DNA of 38,770 nt. Origin: Prevotella sp. GTDB taxonomy: Bacteria > Bacteroidota > Bacteroidia > Bacteroidales > Bacteroidaceae. The notes beneath the pieces were generated by a model, which ran no database searches, was not told where the DNA came from, and was given only the letters and a program-made list of their open reading frames with translations. The DNA lies in contig JAILBT010000059.1 in the NCBI GenBank assembly GCA_024680755.1, forward strand, positions 1 through 38,770, written 5' to 3'. Of this stretch, positions 29,818-37,489 are shown piece after piece. A program made the translations under genes and the position numbers. The stretch's first letter is position 1, and each line of letters begins with the position of its first letter.

Positions 29818-29877
29818 TAGGAGTTTCTGGGATTTCCCAGGATTTTCTAGGGATTCCTAGGATTTCTTAGGGTTTTC
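29818..29877. repeat. Approximately 10-bp tandem repeat upstream of the barrel gene
   Basis: About six degenerate units of TAGGATTTCT, with TAGG or TGGG recurring about every ten bases. It lies 50-110 bases upstream of the barrel gene start, between the start codon and the -7-like box. Confidence 0.65.
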
Positions 29878-29918
29878 GTGGCGGCGCTGTGCTGCCGGCC
29901 CCACCAGCTTTCGCGGCG

Positions 29919-29953
29919 CAAAGGTAGTGAAAATATCCGAATTACCGGCCGGT
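29919..29953 (-). promoter_or_regulatory. Possible atypical promoter of the barrel gene
   Basis: On the minus strand TACCTTTG (29926-29919) matches the -7 consensus, but no TTTG is found 19-20 bases upstream. That position is instead occupied by a perfect 10-base palindrome, ACCGGCCGGT at 29944-29953. This may be a regulator-dependent promoter. The leader would be about 150 bases and contain the 10-bp repeat. Confidence 0.4.
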
Positions 29954-30032
29954 TGCGACAAAGATTTAAGTTTTCTTTAGCCATGCGAAAACAAAAAGAC
30001 AGCCGCGGGAAACGAAATATTTGACCGGAAAA

Positions 30033-30064
30033 TTTGGCCATGTCAGGAAGTGTTAGTATCTTTG
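30033..30064 (+). promoter_or_regulatory. Promoter for rpmE2
   Basis: TTTG at 30033-30036, 20 bases, TATCTTTG at 30057-30064. The ATG follows 51 bases later. With the possible minus-strand promoter it makes the 29768-30115 gap a divergent regulatory region; nothing else was recognised in that gap. Confidence 0.78.
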
Positions 30065-30115
30065 CAGCCCGAATTGTACACACAGCACACATATTATATT
30101 ATATACAACAACAAA

Positions 30116-30370
30116 ATGAAAAAAGGTATTCATCCCGAAAACTATCGCCCCGTCGTGTTCCGTGACATGTCCAACGGCGATATGTTCCTTACAAGGTCCA
30201 CCTGCAAGACCAACGATACGGTGGAGTTTGAAGGCGAAACTTACCCTGTGGTAAAAGTAGAAATCTCCAGCAGCTCGCATCCTTTCTATACGGGCAAGAG
30301 CAAGCTTGTCGATACGGCCGGTCGTGTGGACAAGTTCATGAGCCGCTATGCACGGGCTGCACGCAAATAA
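30116..30370 (+). CDS. rpmE2: 50S ribosomal protein L31, type B
   Basis: An 84-residue type B L31: [15 protein letters not shown] at the start, [13 protein letters not shown] in the middle and the RVDKFMSRY end. The CxxC zinc ribbon of type A L31 is missing; a single cysteine remains, as in zinc-independent forms. The ATG at 30116 is preferred over an upstream in-frame ATG at 30050 that would lie inside the promoter. A strong terminator follows. Confidence 0.95.
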   Translation: MKKGIHPENYRPVVFRDMSNGDMFLTRSTCKTNDTVEFEGETYPVVKVEISSSSHPFYTGKSKLVDTAGRVDKFMSRYARAARK

Positions 30371-30396
30371 TAGTTGCTGAGGAACCGCGAAAAACG

Positions 30397-30446
30397 AAGA
30401 CTGCGCCGCCGGGTAGTTGCATATACCCGGCGGCGCAGTCTTTTTG
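30397..30446. terminator. Terminator after rpmE2
   Basis: A perfect 19-bp stem (30397-30415 with 30424-30442) with an eight-base loop and a T-run, preceded by an A-rich stretch. It lies between the convergent rpmE2 and lptB genes and could work in both directions. Confidence 0.9.
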
Positions 30447-30513
30447 TTGTGCTTTGCTTCTGGCGACACCGCCGGCCGCGTGAGGCCCGCTGTTGCCCTT
30501 TAGCGGCAGGGCC

Positions 30514-31356
30514 TCAGCCGGCCGGCTCCTCAGCCTCGCGGCGGCGGCGCTCCTCCTCCATGAGCTGGAAGTCCTTCTTGCGCAGCACGAACGAGTTGCT
30601 CAGGTATTTCTCGCGCACTATCTTGTTGGCGGCCAGTTCCTCGGGCTTGCCCTCGAAGAGTATGCGCCCCTCAAAGAGCAGGTAGGCGCGGTCGGTGATG
30701 GAGAGCGTCTCCTGCACATTGTGGTCGGTGATGAGTATGCCAATGTTGCGGTATTTCAGCCGCCACACTATCTGCTGTATGTCCTCCACGGCGATGGGGT
30801 CCACACCGGCAAAGGGCTCGTCGAGCATGATGAACTTAGGTTCGATGGCCAGGCAGCGCGCTATCTCGCAGCGGCGACGCTCGCCACCGGAGAGCTGGTC
30901 GCCCTTGTTCTTGCGCACCTTCTGCAGGCGAAACTCACGTATCAGCTCCTCCATCTTGTCTATCTGATACTGGCGCGACAGCCCCTGGCGCATCTCGAGC
31001 ACGGACAGTATGTTGTCTTCCACGCTCATCTTGCGGAACACCGATGCCTCCTGCGCCAGATAGCCTATGCCGGCGCGGGCGCGCTTATAGACGGGATAGT
31101 CGGTCACCTCCTGGTCGCCCAGGTAGATGTGGCCGCCGTTGGGCACTATCAGCCCCGTGGTCATATAGAACGACGTGGTCTTTCCCGCGCCGTTGGGCCC
31201 CAGCAGGCCCACTATCTCGCCCTGGCGTACGTTGAACGCCACGTCGTTGACCACCGTGCGCTTGCCGTAGCGCTTCACCAGCCCCTCGGTGCGCAGCACC
31301 AGACGCTCGACACCGCCGGCAGGCGTGGCCAGCGTCTCTTTTGTATTTTCTTCCAT
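30514..31356 (-). CDS. lptB: LPS export ABC transporter ATP-binding protein LptB
   Basis: A 280-residue ABC ATPase. Walker A is GPNGAGKTT (53-61), the Q-loop Q102 lies in [12 protein letters not shown], the signature is LSGGE (155-159), Walker B is IMLDE (176-180) and the H-loop is H212. The [10 protein letters not shown] and FAGVDPIAV patterns are characteristic of LptB, which powers LPS transfer from the inner membrane with LptFG. An ATG at 31416 is in frame but lies upstream of the promoter, so the ATG at 31356 is chosen. That places the start only about nine bases after the -7 box, so the mRNA may have almost no leader. No lptA/C/F/G is adjacent, which is usual in Bacteroidota. Confidence 0.93.
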   Translation of the reverse strand: MEENTKETLATPAGGVERLVLRTEGLVKRYGKRTVVNDVAFNVRQGEIVGLLGPNGAGKTTSFYMTTGLIVPNGGHIYLGDQEVTDYPVYKRARAGIGYLAQEASVFRKMSVEDNILSVLEMRQGLSRQYQIDKMEELIREFRLQKVRKNKGDQLSGGERRRCEIARCLAIEPKFIMLDEPFAGVDPIAVEDIQQIVWRLKYRNIGILITDHNVQETLSITDRAYLLFEGRILFEGKPEELAANKIVREKYLSNSFVLRKKDFQLMEEERRRREAEEPAG

Positions 31357-31365
31357 AACTGGCGG

Positions 31366-31396
31366 CAAATGTACTGCTTTTTTTCCACTTTGCAAA
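31366..31396 (-). promoter_or_regulatory. Promoter for lptB
   Basis: On the minus strand TTTG (31396-31393), 19 bases, TACATTTG (31373-31366). The lptB ATG begins at 31356, so transcription would start at or just before the start codon. Confidence 0.65.
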
Positions 31397-31430
31397 ACAC
31401 TGGGCGCTAAAAACAATCAAATGTCTGTGT

Positions 31431-31466
31431 CCACAAGCCCCACCAAGCCCACCGGTCCCACGAGCC
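31431..31466. repeat. Short 9-bp degenerate tandem repeat upstream of lptB
   Basis: CCAC recurs at 31431, 31440, 31449 and 31458, giving four degenerate 9-base units such as CCACAAGCC. It lies in the 141-base gap between the nuclease stop codon and lptB. Confidence 0.5.
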
Positions 31467-31497
31467 TGCCATCAGGCCACAGCCACCAGCCCCTGCC

Positions 31498-32421
31498 TCA
31501 CCTGAGTCCCCAGGCGGTCTTGACCTGCTCCAGGGGCAGGTTCTCGACGTGGTTCTCCACGTCGTCGGGCAGGTTGCAGAAGAAGTCGATGCCCGTCCTG
31601 GCCTGCAGCTCGCTGATGTTTACCACATAGTCGGCCAGGGGGTCGGCCGAGTGGTCTGTGTCGAGATGTTCTGCCCAGAAGCCCAGCGCCTTATATCCCG
31701 ACGCATTTTTCATCAGCAGGGCCATGAAGAAATAGCGCGGCACGGGCAGTCCGCTGCCGAGCGTCTCGCGCAGCGGACTGGGCACCAGGGTCGTGGCATC
31801 GATGGTGCCGCCCTTGCAGACATAGAGCGTGTCGGTGCGGGGCGACTTGTCGGTAAGCCACTTGCGCAGCTGGCCCTCCATCTTCTCCCATATACCGGCG
31901 TTGAAATTGTTTCGCTGCGGCTGCATGTTGGTCAGGTAGAAGGTCTGCTTGTTGGCATCGGCCGAGTAGAGACGGTCGGCCGAGGGACATATATGCCCGT
32001 GGTCGTAGCCGCTGCCGTAGTAGGGGTCGTAGCTGAAATACTCGCCGGCAGAGAGCTGCGGGTCGAAGGGGTATTGCGGGTCGCCGTAGTAGCGCTTGGT
32101 GGTGGCCTTGCGGTTGTCGGCATACATCTGGTAGCAGGACCACCGCTGCGAGCGTTTCCCGGTGTCCCACTCCACGGAGTAGTTTATGCCGAAGCGGTCG
32201 TCTAAGGAGTGGATGACGACGCGGCTCGTGCCGCCCTTGACGCGCGGAAACTCCAGGCGCTGCAGCGCCGGCTCGCGCGAGATGTCGTTGGCATTGACGT
32301 TGCTCGCCGGCTGACGGCCGGTGTCGGAGCCCGCCTGCCGGCGGTCGTCGTCGTCGCCACAGCCCGCGAGCAGCGCTAAGGCCATCACGACGGGGCAGAG
32401 GTGTGAGAGAAGAGACTTCAT
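31498..32421 (-). CDS. Lipoprotein DNA/RNA non-specific endonuclease (NUC1 family)
   Basis: A 307-residue nuclease. The N-terminus is a lipoprotein signal with lipobox LAGC (C21) followed directly by GDDDD; such acidic residues after the lipid-bearing cysteine mark surface export in Bacteroidota. The catalytic domain (about 70-290) has the DHGH motif at 140-143 (GYDHGHICPSADR, the family's D-R/H-G-H) and the metal-binding block NMQPQRNNFNAGIWEKME at 165-182. Such enzymes cut DNA and RNA without sequence preference. A surface location suggests nucleic-acid scavenging or defence against external DNA; both are inferences. It lies 52 bases downstream of the SulP gene and may be cotranscribed with it. 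Confidence 0.88.
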   Translation of the reverse strand: MKSLLSHLCPVVMALALLAGCGDDDDRRQAGSDTGRQPASNVNANDISREPALQRLEFPRVKGGTSRVVIHSLDDRFGINYSVEWDTGKRSQRWSCYQMYADNRKATTKRYYGDPQYPFDPQLSAGEYFSYDPYYGSGYDHGHICPSADRLYSADANKQTFYLTNMQPQRNNFNAGIWEKMEGQLRKWLTDKSPRTDTLYVCKGGTIDATTLVPSPLRETLGSGLPVPRYFFMALLMKNASGYKALGFWAEHLDTDHSADPLADYVVNISELQARTGIDFFCNLPDDVENHVENLPLEQVKTAWGLR

Positions 32422-32473
32422 TCGGAGCTGAAGGTTTAGGGTTGAGAGATGAGAACGTTATGTATCGGGCCGC

Positions 32474-34219
32474 TCAGAGCAGCTGGCGTGCGCGCTCCAG
32501 GGCCACGTCGATGTGGGGCGTGATGTTGTCGGCCCCCAGCAGATCGACAAAGCCGTTGCGCCGCAGCACGGCATCGACCTTGGGACGTACGCCCGACAGC
32601 ACCACCTGTATGCCCTCGCGCTGCGACATGCGGCACATGTTCTCCAGGTTGTGCAGACCCGTCGAGTCGATAAACGGCACCTTGCGCATACGTATCACCC
32701 GCACACGCGGCTGACCGCCGTAGCGTGCCATCAGGTCCTCGAAGCGGTTGCCCGCACCGAAGAAGTAGGGGCCGTTGATCTCGTACACCTCCACGCCGTC
32801 GGGTATGCTCAGGTTCTCCAGGTTGCCCGGCTGCATGTCGGCATCCTCCGAGAGGTCTATCTCCTCGTAGATAGCCTTGACATCGGTGGTCTCGGCCATG
32901 CGCCGCATGAAGAGCAGGCAGGCGCAGATGAGGCCCACCTCGATGGCCACCGTCAGGTCGAACACGATGGTCAGCAGGAAGGTGAGCAGCAGCACGGCCA
33001 CGTCGCTCTTAGGATTGCGCAGCACGCCGAGGAAGGAGCGCCAGCCCGACATGCCGTAGCTGACCACCACCAGCACGCCGGCCAGGCAGGCCATCGGTAT
33101 ATACTGCGCCAGCGGCATGAGGAAGAGGAAGATGAGCAGCAGCACCACGGCATGGACCAGTCCGGCCACGGGCGTGCGGCCGCCGTTGTTGATGTTGGTC
33201 ATGGTGCGCGCTATGGCGCCGGTGGCCGGTATGCCGCCGAAGAGCGGCGAGGCGATGTTGGCCACGCCCTGCGCTATCAGCTCGGTGTTAGAGCGGTGGT
33301 GCTCGCCCGTCACGCCGTCGGCCACCGTCGCCGACAGCAGGCTCTCGATGGCACCCAGGATGGCGATGGTCAGCGCCGGGGCCACCAGCGCCTTCACGCC
33401 CTCCCAGGTCAGCTGCGGCATGGCGGCCTGGGGCAGGGCCGACGAGATGCTGAAGCGGTCGCCGATGGTCTCGACGCTTGTCACGCCGCCATACTGCCTG
33501 AGCAGCAGCGCCGCCACCGTCATCACGACGATGGCCACGAGCGACCCCGGTATCTTGTGGAAGAGCGAGCTGCCCGTGGCGCCACGCTTGCCCAGCATGG
33601 GCCACACCGCTATCAGCGCCACGCTGAGCAGGCCCACGGCGGCGCTCCAGGGGTCGATGTCACCGAGGTGGCCGGCATAGACCAGCCATTTCTCGACAAA
33701 GTCGGCTGGCAGCGAGTCGAGCCGCATGCCCAGCAGGTCCTTCATCTGCGTGGTGAAGATGGTCACGGCTATGCCGCTGGTGAAGCCCACGATGATGGGG
33801 TATGGTATATACTTGATGATAGTGCCCAGGCGGAGCAGACCGAACAGGATGAGGAATACGCCGGCCATGAGCGTGGCCACCGTCAGGCCCGTCATGCCAT
33901 ACTTCTCGATGATGCCGTAGATAATAATGATGAACGCGCCCGTGGGGCCGCCTATCTGAACCTTCGAGCCGCCCAGGGCCGAGATGATGAAGCCGGCCAC
34001 GATGGCCGTGACGATGCCTTTCTCTGGCGACACGCCAGAGGCTATGCCGAAGGCTATGGCCAGCGGCAGCGCCACTATGCCCACGATGAGGCCGGCCATG
34101 AGGTCGGCGCTGAAAGTCTTGCGGTTGTAGCCCTTCAGCGTGGTGAAGAGCCGCGGCCGGAAATCGATGGCAGCCGAAAGGCGCTGCAGTGTCTGGCCTG
34201 TGATGTTCTGTTCGTTCAT
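32474..34219 (-). CDS. SulP family anion transporter with STAS domain
   Basis: A 581-residue inner-membrane protein. The transporter domain (about 25-420) has the many hydrophobic helices of the SLC26/SulP fold, including GIVALPLAIAFGIASGVSPE and GGPTGAFIIIIYGI. The C-terminal STAS domain (about 455-575) contains the motif FIDSTGLHNLE. Members carry sulfate, bicarbonate or dicarboxylates; substrate cannot be assigned here. The ATG at 34219 is preferred to one at 34279 because it gives the usual N-terminus. It has a good promoter about 140 bases upstream, and the nuclease gene follows. Confidence 0.88.
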   Translation of the reverse strand: MNEQNITGQTLQRLSAAIDFRPRLFTTLKGYNRKTFSADLMAGLIVGIVALPLAIAFGIASGVSPEKGIVTAIVAGFIISALGGSKVQIGGPTGAFIIIIYGIIEKYGMTGLTVATLMAGVFLILFGLLRLGTIIKYIPYPIIVGFTSGIAVTIFTTQMKDLLGMRLDSLPADFVEKWLVYAGHLGDIDPWSAAVGLLSVALIAVWPMLGKRGATGSSLFHKIPGSLVAIVVMTVAALLLRQYGGVTSVETIGDRFSISSALPQAAMPQLTWEGVKALVAPALTIAILGAIESLLSATVADGVTGEHHRSNTELIAQGVANIASPLFGGIPATGAIARTMTNINNGGRTPVAGLVHAVVLLLIFLFLMPLAQYIPMACLAGVLVVVSYGMSGWRSFLGVLRNPKSDVAVLLLTFLLTIVFDLTVAIEVGLICACLLFMRRMAETTDVKAIYEEIDLSEDADMQPGNLENLSIPDGVEVYEINGPYFFGAGNRFEDLMARYGGQPRVRVIRMRKVPFIDSTGLHNLENMCRMSQREGIQVVLSGVRPKVDAVLRRNGFVDLLGADNITPHIDVALERARQLL

Positions 34220-34294
34220 TTCTTTCTTTGCTGTTATCTGAATGTTTATCTTGCATGTGCTGTGTCTCTGACGCGACACATCCGAAGCTGTGGC

Positions 34295-34318
34295 GGACGC
34301 GACACGTCGCGTCCCTAC
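34295..34318 (-). repeat. Dispersed palindrome (GTAGGGACGCGAC type), copy 1
   Basis: GGACGCGAC and GTCGCGTCC form 9-base arms around an AC spacer, followed by CTAC. The reverse complement matches 38722-38745 with one change. It lies in the SulP leader and resembles REP-type palindromes. Confidence 0.8.
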
Positions 34319-34358
34319 TGTGTCAAATGCTTTGCAGTAGGAGGCGACTTGTGGGCTG

Positions 34359-34389
34359 CAAAGGTACTGATTATCCCGCTAATGGCAAA
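34359..34389 (-). promoter_or_regulatory. Promoter for the SulP-nuclease genes
   Basis: On the minus strand TTTG (34389-34386), 19 bases, TACCTTTG (34366-34359). The leader of about 135 bases contains the dispersed palindrome at 34295-34318. Confidence 0.72.
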
Positions 34390-34428
34390 GCGTAGGGCTC
34401 TTTTTTTCCTGTGCAGACTTCGTCTGAA

Positions 34429-34590
34429 CCGCTCAGCCGGATTTGCAATCCGGCTGCTGCGAATATAAGCATTTTCAATGCGATAATAATATCTTTAGCA
34501 TTACAAATGCCAATATTCGGTGCGGTCGGATTGCAAATCCGACCGAGCAGGGTTGCAAATCCGACCGAGCAGGAAATCCGACCGAGCAGG
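34429..34590 (+). repeat. Inverted-repeat element with GGATTTGCAATCC ends, copy 1
   Basis: Positions 34429-34551 are identical to 37490-37612 (123 bases). Each end carries a 9-bp hairpin (AGCCGGATT/AATCCGGCT on the left; GGTCGGATT/AATCCGACC on the right). The ends are inverted copies of each other over about 36 bases, and the inside also pairs (CGAATAT with ATATTCG; GCATTT with AAATGC; AATGC with GCATT). To the right the unit TTGCAAATCCGACCGAGC plus AGG repeats with period 22, three times, the last truncated. No reading frame inside. It looks like a MITE-like or REP-doublet element. Confidence 0.9.
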
Positions 34591-34633
34591 ATGTCCGAAC
34601 TTTCCGAAAAACATTGCTTTCACGGCAGAAAAA

Positions 34634-34665
34634 TTTGGCCGTTTCAAAATTAACACTTAACTTTG
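34634..34665 (+). promoter_or_regulatory. Promoter for the 821-residue secreted protein
   Basis: TTTG at 34634-34637, 20 bases, TAACTTTG at 34658-34665. The leader to the ATG at 34785 is about 115 bases. It lies 43 bases after the repeat element. Confidence 0.75.
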
Positions 34666-34784
34666 CCGCAGACATGCAACAGAAGCAATCCGCAGCTGCA
34701 ATCAGCCTGAGGCACAACTGTTGACAGCCCACAGAAAAGCACACACACAACCTACCCTATTTACTAACTAAAACTAAAACAGCT

Positions 34785-37250
34785 ATGAAAAAACTATTTA
34801 CCCTGCTTGCGGCAGCATTGGCAGCCGCTACGGTCAGCGCGCAAGACGTGCAGACGGTGTTCCATTGGCAATGTGACGGCAACGTTCCCACCGCAGATGC
34901 TGCCATCACCACGACAGGCGGAACGCTCACCGCCACAACGACAGATGCCAACAAGTTTTTCTCAACTGAAAGTGCTGCTTATGACAGCAGCGTGCCTGAC
35001 GACTTGAAGTCCAAAAGCTCAAAGGCATGGAAATCGGGAAGCAATGCAGCTTACCTGATAATCCAACTGAGCGAAGAACTGCAGGCTGGCGACAAGATAG
35101 AGGTTTGCGGCTACAATCCCTGGATCATCGCCACCTCCATCGACTGGTCTAATGCCGACATCACGGCAGAGCTGACAACAGGAAGCAGCAAGAGCGATTA
35201 CAAGGTGGGCGAAGTGACAGTGCCCGACGGCGTGAGCGCCAGCACCATCTACATGCGCCGCGCCAACGGTACGGGTACCGGCATAGCAGCTATCAAGATC
35301 ACCCGCGAGGTGCAGACGACGGGTCCCTTCTACGCCGTTGTAGGCTCGGAGAACCTCTTTGGCGAGGGTAACAGCTGGAACGTCGCAACCACCACCGACT
35401 ACATGACGGCCGGCGATGACGGCATCTACACATGGTCGAAGCAGAACGTGACCCTGAGCGAGAACGCCGAACTGAAGGTCATCAAGAAAGAGAACAAAGA
35501 GGATGCTGAGGCAGCCGCATGGTATCCCGGCAATAATGTGACGCTCGACGGCTGGACTAAGGCCGCCAGCTACAATGTGACCGTGACCTTCGACCCCGCA
35601 AACGAGACCGTGACGGCAAAGGCCGAGCGCATTATCACCATCGAGAGCATGGCCATCGTGGGCGACTTCTCGCCGAACGGCTGGGAGCCTGCCCAGGGAC
35701 TGGCCATGACGCAAGACGAGACGAAGAAGAACATCTGGACGCTGACCATCGCCGACTTCGAGGCAGAGGTGAAGACCTACGAGTATAAGGCTACGGCCAA
35801 CGGCGTGTGGGACGACTATGTGCTGCCCGAAGTCGACAACGCCAAGTGGACGCCCACCGCTGCCGCTAAGTACGACCTGGTGTTCACCGTCGATACCGAG
35901 AAGCACGAGCTGACCCTGGCCGCCCAGAAGCAGAGCAGCGTGGAAATAGGGAAGCTCTACATCGTGGGCGAGATAACCGGCGGCTGGCCCACCGAAGCCA
36001 CCGATGGGGACGACGGCTGGAGCATGGCCAAGGAGATGAAGCAGGACGCAGCCGACGCCAACATCTGGACGCTCAGCTACAACGCCTACATCACCGTCGA
36101 GGGCGACGCGCTGACCCTGAAATACAAGGCTGCGGCCGACAAGGCCTGGACCTTCGCCATACCGCAGGAGGGCGACAACGAATACACCTTCCGGCAGTCG
36201 GGCTGGTATCACATGCTGTTCACGGCCAACGTGGCTGAAAAGACCCTCACCCTTACGGCAGAGATGGAGCAGGCCCCCGTGTTCGCCGAGAACGCCATCT
36301 ACGCCTGGCAGTCGCCCACGGGCTATGCCTACGAGCAGGGCGGAGAGGCTGCCAGCGAGGGCAATATCAATATTGTCAACGACAAGTATTACACCATCCG
36401 TCTAAACGGAAAGAACGACTACTCGAGCGACGTTGTCACCATCACGCTCAACGAGGGCCTCACCCTGAAGGCCGGCGACGAGATTGCCATCACCGCCTAC
36501 CGTAACAAGAACGAGGCCGGCAAGAAGTCGGGTGCCAAGCTGAGGTTCGACGGCAGCAGCACCATCAACATCGGCGATGGTCTGGCCTTCAACAACATCA
36601 ACACCGCCGTGGCCGAGACCGCAGAGTATGGCGAGCCCAACACCATCACCGCCACCGTTCCGGCCGAGGCCGACGGCAGCAGCAAGATAGAACTGACGCG
36701 CTCTTCGACCAGCACCAACCTCTTCATCACCAAGATAGAGATCACGCGTCCGGCAGAGCAGATAGAGACCATGTACATCGTTGGCGACTTCACCGGCGGC
36801 TGGCCCACGGAGGCTGCCGAGGGCACTCCCGCCGACTGGAGCATGGCACAGGCCATGACACAGGATGCCGAGAATCCCAACCTGTGGACCCTGTCCGTGG
36901 AAAACTTCGAGGTGAAGTTTGCCGAGGGCGAGACCAGCAAGACATATTATTATAAGGCCACGGCCAACCAGAAGTGGGGTCTGTATGAGCTGCCCGCAGC
37001 CGGCGCAAACAACAACTGGGTGTTTGCCGATGGCAGCGACTACCCCGCCGGTGTCTATGACCTCGTCTTCACCGCCGATACCGAGGCCAACACGCTGACC
37101 GTAGTGCCCACATACGACGCAGTGGCCACAGGCATCGCCAGCGTGCAGAGCGTGAAGCCCGCACAGGCCATCTTCAACCTGGCCGGCCAGCGCGTAAGCG
37201 GCACTCAGAAGGGCCTCTATATCGTAGGCGGCAAGAAGGTTGTCAGATAA
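34785..37250 (+). CDS. Modular secreted protein with four SusE/SusF-like modules
   Basis: An 821-residue protein with a signal peptide (1-19, ending VSA). Module order: jelly-roll-like segment (about 23-174); SusF-like modules at about 184-282, 287-382 and 391-494; a second jelly-roll-like segment (about 501-656); a fourth SusF-like module (about 663-776). The SusF-like modules repeat a pattern of YIVGDFTGGW, then WSMAxxMTQD, then NxWTLS, then YYKA and a closing YDLVFTADTEANTLT strand; SusE/SusF modules bind starch. The tail (797-821, FNLAGQRV...GLYIVGGKK) is the shared sorting-type signal. No catalytic domain is seen. It shares modules with the 16539-19562 protein. A surface glycan-binding role is inferred. 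It is flanked by two copies of the 123-bp element. Confidence 0.8.
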   Translation: MKKLFTLLAAALAAATVSAQDVQTVFHWQCDGNVPTADAAITTTGGTLTATTTDANKFFSTESAAYDSSVPDDLKSKSSKAWKSGSNAAYLIIQLSEELQAGDKIEVCGYNPWIIATSIDWSNADITAELTTGSSKSDYKVGEVTVPDGVSASTIYMRRANGTGTGIAAIKITREVQTTGPFYAVVGSENLFGEGNSWNVATTTDYMTAGDDGIYTWSKQNVTLSENAELKVIKKENKEDAEAAAWYPGNNVTLDGWTKAASYNVTVTFDPANETVTAKAERIITIESMAIVGDFSPNGWEPAQGLAMTQDETKKNIWTLTIADFEAEVKTYEYKATANGVWDDYVLPEVDNAKWTPTAAAKYDLVFTVDTEKHELTLAAQKQSSVEIGKLYIVGEITGGWPTEATDGDDGWSMAKEMKQDAADANIWTLSYNAYITVEGDALTLKYKAAADKAWTFAIPQEGDNEYTFRQSGWYHMLFTANVAEKTLTLTAEMEQAPVFAENAIYAWQSPTGYAYEQGGEAASEGNINIVNDKYYTIRLNGKNDYSSDVVTITLNEGLTLKAGDEIAITAYRNKNEAGKKSGAKLRFDGSSTINIGDGLAFNNINTAVAETAEYGEPNTITATVPAEADGSSKIELTRSSTSTNLFITKIEITRPAEQIETMYIVGDFTGGWPTEAAEGTPADWSMAQAMTQDAENPNLWTLSVENFEVKFAEGETSKTYYYKATANQKWGLYELPAAGANNNWVFADGSDYPAGVYDLVFTADTEANTLTVVPTYDAVATGIASVQSVKPAQAIFNLAGQRVSGTQKGLYIVGGKKVVR

Positions 37251-37327
37251 GACAGCTGGCCGCGCCTACCGGTGGGGACCGTAGAAACGACTCACCCCCC
37301 CAGCCAGGCACACAACACAACAGCACG

Positions 37328-37373
37328 AGCGGCTGCGCCACACCCGCACAGACGGGAGGCGCAGCCGCTTTCT
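37328..37373 (+). terminator. Terminator after the 821-residue protein gene
   Basis: AGCGGCTGCGCC at 37328-37339 pairs perfectly with GGCGCAGCCGCT at 37358-37369, with an inner CCCG/CGGG pairing. The following T-run is short and interrupted (TTCTGTC), so termination may be partial. Confidence 0.7.
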
Positions 37374-37385
37374 GTCATATCTAAT

Positions 37386-37401
37386 TTGCCCCCATGGGCA
37401 A
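37386..37401. repeat. Small TTGCCC/GGGCAA hairpin
   Basis: TTGCCC and GGGCAA flank a four-base CCAT spacer. The same arms recur at 37429-37445 and, on the minus strand, near 24742-24758. Confidence 0.7.
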
Positions 37402-37428
37402 TGTGTAAGGGGCAGCGCCACGGAAAAT

Positions 37429-37472
37429 TTGCCCTTGACGGGCAATCGGGCTGGCACAGGGCCTGCACCTAC
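37429..37472 (+). repeat. Dispersed GC-rich palindromic element, copy 2
   Basis: It matches the reverse complement of 24716-24758: TTGCCC-N5-GGGCAA, then TCGGGCTGGCAC, GGGCCTGC and a final CTAC. Both copies follow a gene in the direction of transcription. One frame of each would encode the same short peptide (GNRAGTGPAPT), but no start signal or longer frame supports a real gene. Confidence 0.8.
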
Positions 37473-37489
37473 ACTGTGCGCGCCGCCGG

